A stretch of DNA of 8,344 nucleotides, taken from NCBI GenBank assembly GCA_023409675.1, contig JAEYRC010000090.1, forward strand, positions 1-8,344, in the 5' to 3' direction. The translations under genes were made by a program, and so were the position numbers. A model generated the notes under the pieces. That model saw nothing but the letters and a program-made list of their open reading frames with translations, was not told the DNA's origin and did no database searches. Shown here in pieces: positions 5,901 through 8,344 of this stretch (position 1 is its first letter; every line of letters begins with the position of its first letter). This DNA comes from Bacteroidota bacterium (GTDB taxonomy: Bacteria > Bacteroidota > Bacteroidia > Chitinophagales > Chitinophagaceae).

Positions 5901-8344
5901 TTATTCAGGTTCGAATTTCACCGAGGATACCGACAATCCTGACCCATTATTCAGCATGAAATAAACATTCCGGGTCCGGCCATCCGTCTGGCGCGTAACC
6001 GGAACCGTTATACGGGTCTTCAGTCTGCTTCCTGGTTTACCGGTAGCGGTGGATTCGCCCCACACCACGCCATCTGCCGCATCAAGACGAACGGATATTC
6101 CATACGAAGCTGCCTGCAATGAATCGGCATAAACATCAAGTACAACCGATTTTATCCCGGTAAGATCTATACTGTCGATCCTGAACCAATTGTCAGGCGC
6201 AGACACTTTCAATACAGGTTGCTCATTGAGGTTTCCTTTTTCCATTCCCTGGAAAGATCGAATGGAGCGTAGCGATACCGATGGATGCCGCAATTCACGA
6301 ATATCGGTCCCTGTTAGCGGACCAACGGGCTTGTTGCCCTTATCGGTGTAGCTTGCTGTAATAACCAGAACACCATTATTAACCGGAGGTTTTGACAGCG
6401 TAGCATCCAGGGTACCGTTTGCGGGCAGTGATCTGACCTGCGATGCTTCAGCGGTTAAGGACTGGATATACGCTACAATTTTCCGGGCATCCGCTTCGGG
6501 CATATCGGGATGCGCGGCCATTGCCGTTTCACCCCAAACGCCTACGCTGCCATTGCGGATCTTTCCGGCCAGGTAGCTGGTGGTTTGTGGGTTATCATCG
6601 TATTTTTTGCCGATATCCATAAAGGAGGGGCCGATCGATTTCTTATCGATCTGATGACAGGTTCTGCAATCAGAAGCTTCCATCAGAATCTTTCCGGCCA
6701 TGGCTTCCGACAATACCTGGTGGCCCTGCGGAGCCGCGGCTTTATCGGTTCCTTCAATATAAGCAGCCGTTACGATCAGGCCATCCGGATCCGGAATGGA
6801 ATCCTTGTTGTCCCGATCAGAAACCTGAACATTATACTGCACCTTTCTGCCCGGAAAATAAAAAGAAGAATTTCCCGACAGGAGAATGACCGGTTCAGGA
6901 CGGATATTTCCCGCATATACCATTATTGCGTCACTGCTCACCGAAGCCTTTTGGTCATCTCTAACGCTGACCGATACCTGATATTCCCCGGCCTTATTAT
7001 ACGTGTGGGTGAACCTATTTTCCGGCGTTTCGCGTTTGGTTCCGTCGCCCATATCCCAGTTGTAGGAAAGCATATTACCGTCGGGATCCCTGGCTTCCAC
7101 AGAAACCGTAACCGTCAGCGGAACGGCACCGGAGGTTTTATCAATAGCGGGAGTTTGTATAACCGGCAGCATATTTCCGCCATTATAATGAATCACCGAT
7201 ATGCCGGCATCCGGATTCTGGCTAAACCAACCCATCCCGTATTCCAGGATATACAGCCGCCCGTCCGGGCCCATTTCCATATCAATCGGCGCGGCAAATT
7301 TGGTGGAGGGCATGAAGGGTTCCATTTTCTCAAAATCCCCGTCGGCGTTCATTGTCACGAGCTTGATCCATCCACGGATCCAGTCATAAAAGAAAAGTTT
7401 GCCTTCAAAATAATCGGGCAGTCGGGTTTTTTCAGGATATGCAGCGGCATAATAAACTGGTCCGGCCATCGCGTTGCGCCCACCCGAACCCAGTTGCGGA
7501 AATTCTTTGGAATTATCATAGGGATACCAGATCAGGGGAGGGGTCGCGGCAGGAAGTATTTTTTTGCCGGTGGTATTCCGGGAAAGGTTGACCGGAGCAT
7601 CGGGATTGAAAGATGACCCTGAAGTGCCTGTCTGGTAATTGTATTCGCGGTACGAATAGTTATAGCCGACAAATAATGGCCATCCGAAATATCCGGCTGT
7701 CCGGGCCTGGTTCAGTTCATCATAGCCGCGCGGTCCTCGGGTTTCCATGCTGTCGTTTGGCGCATCGGGACCTACTTCTCCCCAATAAAGATATCCGGTT
7801 TGCTGATCGACCGATATCCGGTATGGATTTCTGTTGCCCATAACAAAAATCTCCGGACGGGTACTGTCCTGCCCGGGGTTGAAAAGATTACCATCCGGAA
7901 TCTCGTAGGTACCATCTTCATTGATGCGTATCCGAAGGATCTTTCCCCGCAGGTCATTCGTATTGGAAGAAGTTCTGCGTGCATCATACTGCTCGTGACC
8001 AGGCCGGTCGTCGAGCGGACCATATCCCCGGTTAACGAAACGTTGTCCCGGTTCATCGAAAGGCGTGGCATTATCGCCGGTAGACAGATAGAGCATCCGG
8101 TCTTTTCCAAAGGCAATTGATCCGCCCGTATGGCAGCAGATATTGCGCTGGGAGTAAAATTCAAGGATAACTTTTTCTGTGGACAGATCAAGCGTATCAT
8201 TTTGGAAAGTAAACCTGGAAAGGCGGTTTACGGATGTATCAAAGGGGCTGTAAAACGCGTAGATGAAATTATTTTTAGCAAAATCGGGATCCGCCTGCAG
8301 GCCCATAAACCCTTCCTCGGCGTTAACATTAGGCACCGTAGCCT
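5901..8344 (-). CDS. PQQ-type sugar dehydrogenase fused to PKD, cytochrome c and C-terminal beta-sandwich (5' end missing)
   Basis: The 814-codon frame runs off the right edge, so the signal peptide and first propeller strands (about 100 residues or more) are missing; GTG at 8336 is an internal valine, not the start. Numbering from it, residues 1-385 are a glucose/sorbosone dehydrogenase propeller: EEGFMGLQADPDF, CCHTGGS with the likely active-site H69, STGDN, NTNDLRGKILRI, GNRNPYRIS and GPDGRLYILEYG. A PKD domain follows (about 391-475, WDMGDG at 427-432), then an Ig-like stretch with FYFPGRKVQY. A class I cytochrome c domain (about 540-627) has heme motif CRTCH (557-561) and a likely axial M612. 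The C-terminal beta-sandwich (about 655-811) resembles carbohydrate-binding modules. The protein is probably periplasmic or outer-membrane associated, passing electrons from PQQ to the fused heme. The substrate is unknown; an aldose-type sugar is the family expectation. No type IX secretion C-terminal domain is evident. Confidence 0.93.
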   Translation of the reverse strand, partial: ATVPNVNAEEGFMGLQADPDFAKNNFIYAFYSPFDTSVNRLSRFTFQNDTLDLSTEKVILEFYSQRNICCHTGGSIAFGKDRMLYLSTGDNATPFDEPGQRFVNRGYGPLDDRPGHEQYDARRTSSNTNDLRGKILRIRINEDGTYEIPDGNLFNPGQDSTRPEIFVMGNRNPYRISVDQQTGYLYWGEVGPDAPNDSMETRGPRGYDELNQARTAGYFGWPLFVGYNYSYREYNYQTGTSGSSFNPDAPVNLSRNTTGKKILPAATPPLIWYPYDNSKEFPQLGSGGRNAMAGPVYYAAAYPEKTRLPDYFEGKLFFYDWIRGWIKLVTMNADGDFEKMEPFMPSTKFAAPIDMEMGPDGRLYILEYGMGWFSQNPDAGISVIHYNGGNMLPVIQTPAIDKTSGAVPLTVTVSVEARDPDGNMLSYNWDMGDGTKRETPENRFTHTYNKAGEYQVSVSVRDDQKASVSSDAIMVYAGNIRPEPVILLSGNSSFYFPGRKVQYNVQVSDRDNKDSIPDPDGLIVTAAYIEGTDKAAAPQGHQVLSEAMAGKILMEASDCRTCHQIDKKSIGPSFMDIGKKYDDNPQTTSYLAGKIRNGSVGVWGETAMAAHPDMPEADARKIVAYIQSLTAEASQVRSLPANGTLDATLSKPPVNNGVLVITASYTDKGNKPVGPLTGTDIRELRHPSVSLRSIRSFQGMEKGNLNEQPVLKVSAPDNWFRIDSIDLTGIKSVVLDVYADSLQAASYGISVRLDAADGVVWGESTATGKPGSRLKTRITVPVTRQTDGRTRNVYFMLNNGSGLSVSSVKFEPE

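Noticed and set aside
6510..7616. A 368-codon open frame on the plus strand opposite the dehydrogenase gene
   Set aside because: It lies fully antisense to a clear multidomain coding region, has no recognisable domain, and its His/Arg/Ile-rich composition is typical of a reverse-strand shadow.
7772..8200. A 142-codon minus-strand frame overlapping the dehydrogenase in another frame
   Set aside because: It is a same-strand shifted frame of a well-supported gene and carries no family motif; the main frame is uninterrupted, so it is not a frameshift remnant.

Overview
The window looks like chromosomal DNA from a Bacteroidota bacterium, probably of the Chitinophagaceae/Chitinophagales type. Threonyl-tRNA synthetase and IF3 read as Bacteroidota forms, the start sites mostly lack Shine-Dalgarno sequences, and a Bacteroidota-style TAnnTTTG promoter element lies upstream of thrS. 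No mobile element, CRISPR array, tRNA or rRNA was seen, and no gene-free stretch reaches 300 bases.

Left part (1-1879, minus strand): two tandem paralogous genes for exported proteins. The upstream copy (1879 to 821) is complete and has a proline-rich linker. The downstream copy (751 to the window edge) lacks that linker and is cut by the edge near its C-terminus. Both have a signal peptide, an N-terminal domain starting near a GIWRG motif, and a C-terminal beta-rich module with a YDN-x-x-ID-x-DTVS signature. Their function is unknown.

Middle part (about 1930-4691, plus strand): a translation operon, thrS then infC, with a predicted promoter, a short thrS leader containing two overlapping hairpins, and a hairpin just before infC. 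A strong bidirectional terminator directly follows infC. The ribosomal protein genes rpmI and rplT, which commonly follow infC, are absent here.

Right part (4709-8344): a putative lipoprotein of unknown function (minus), a divergent small four-helix membrane protein of the TMEM220 family (plus), and a large 5'-truncated minus-strand gene for a secreted multidomain protein. That protein joins a PQQ-type glucose/sorbosone dehydrogenase propeller, a PKD domain, a c-type cytochrome and a C-terminal beta-sandwich that may bind carbohydrate. A possible nine-codon leader ORF overlaps the TMEM220 start codon.

The window is mostly ordinary core and envelope genes. The points most worth checking are the tandem paralogue pair, the shortened infC operon, the overlapping leader structures, and the leader ORF before the TMEM220 gene.
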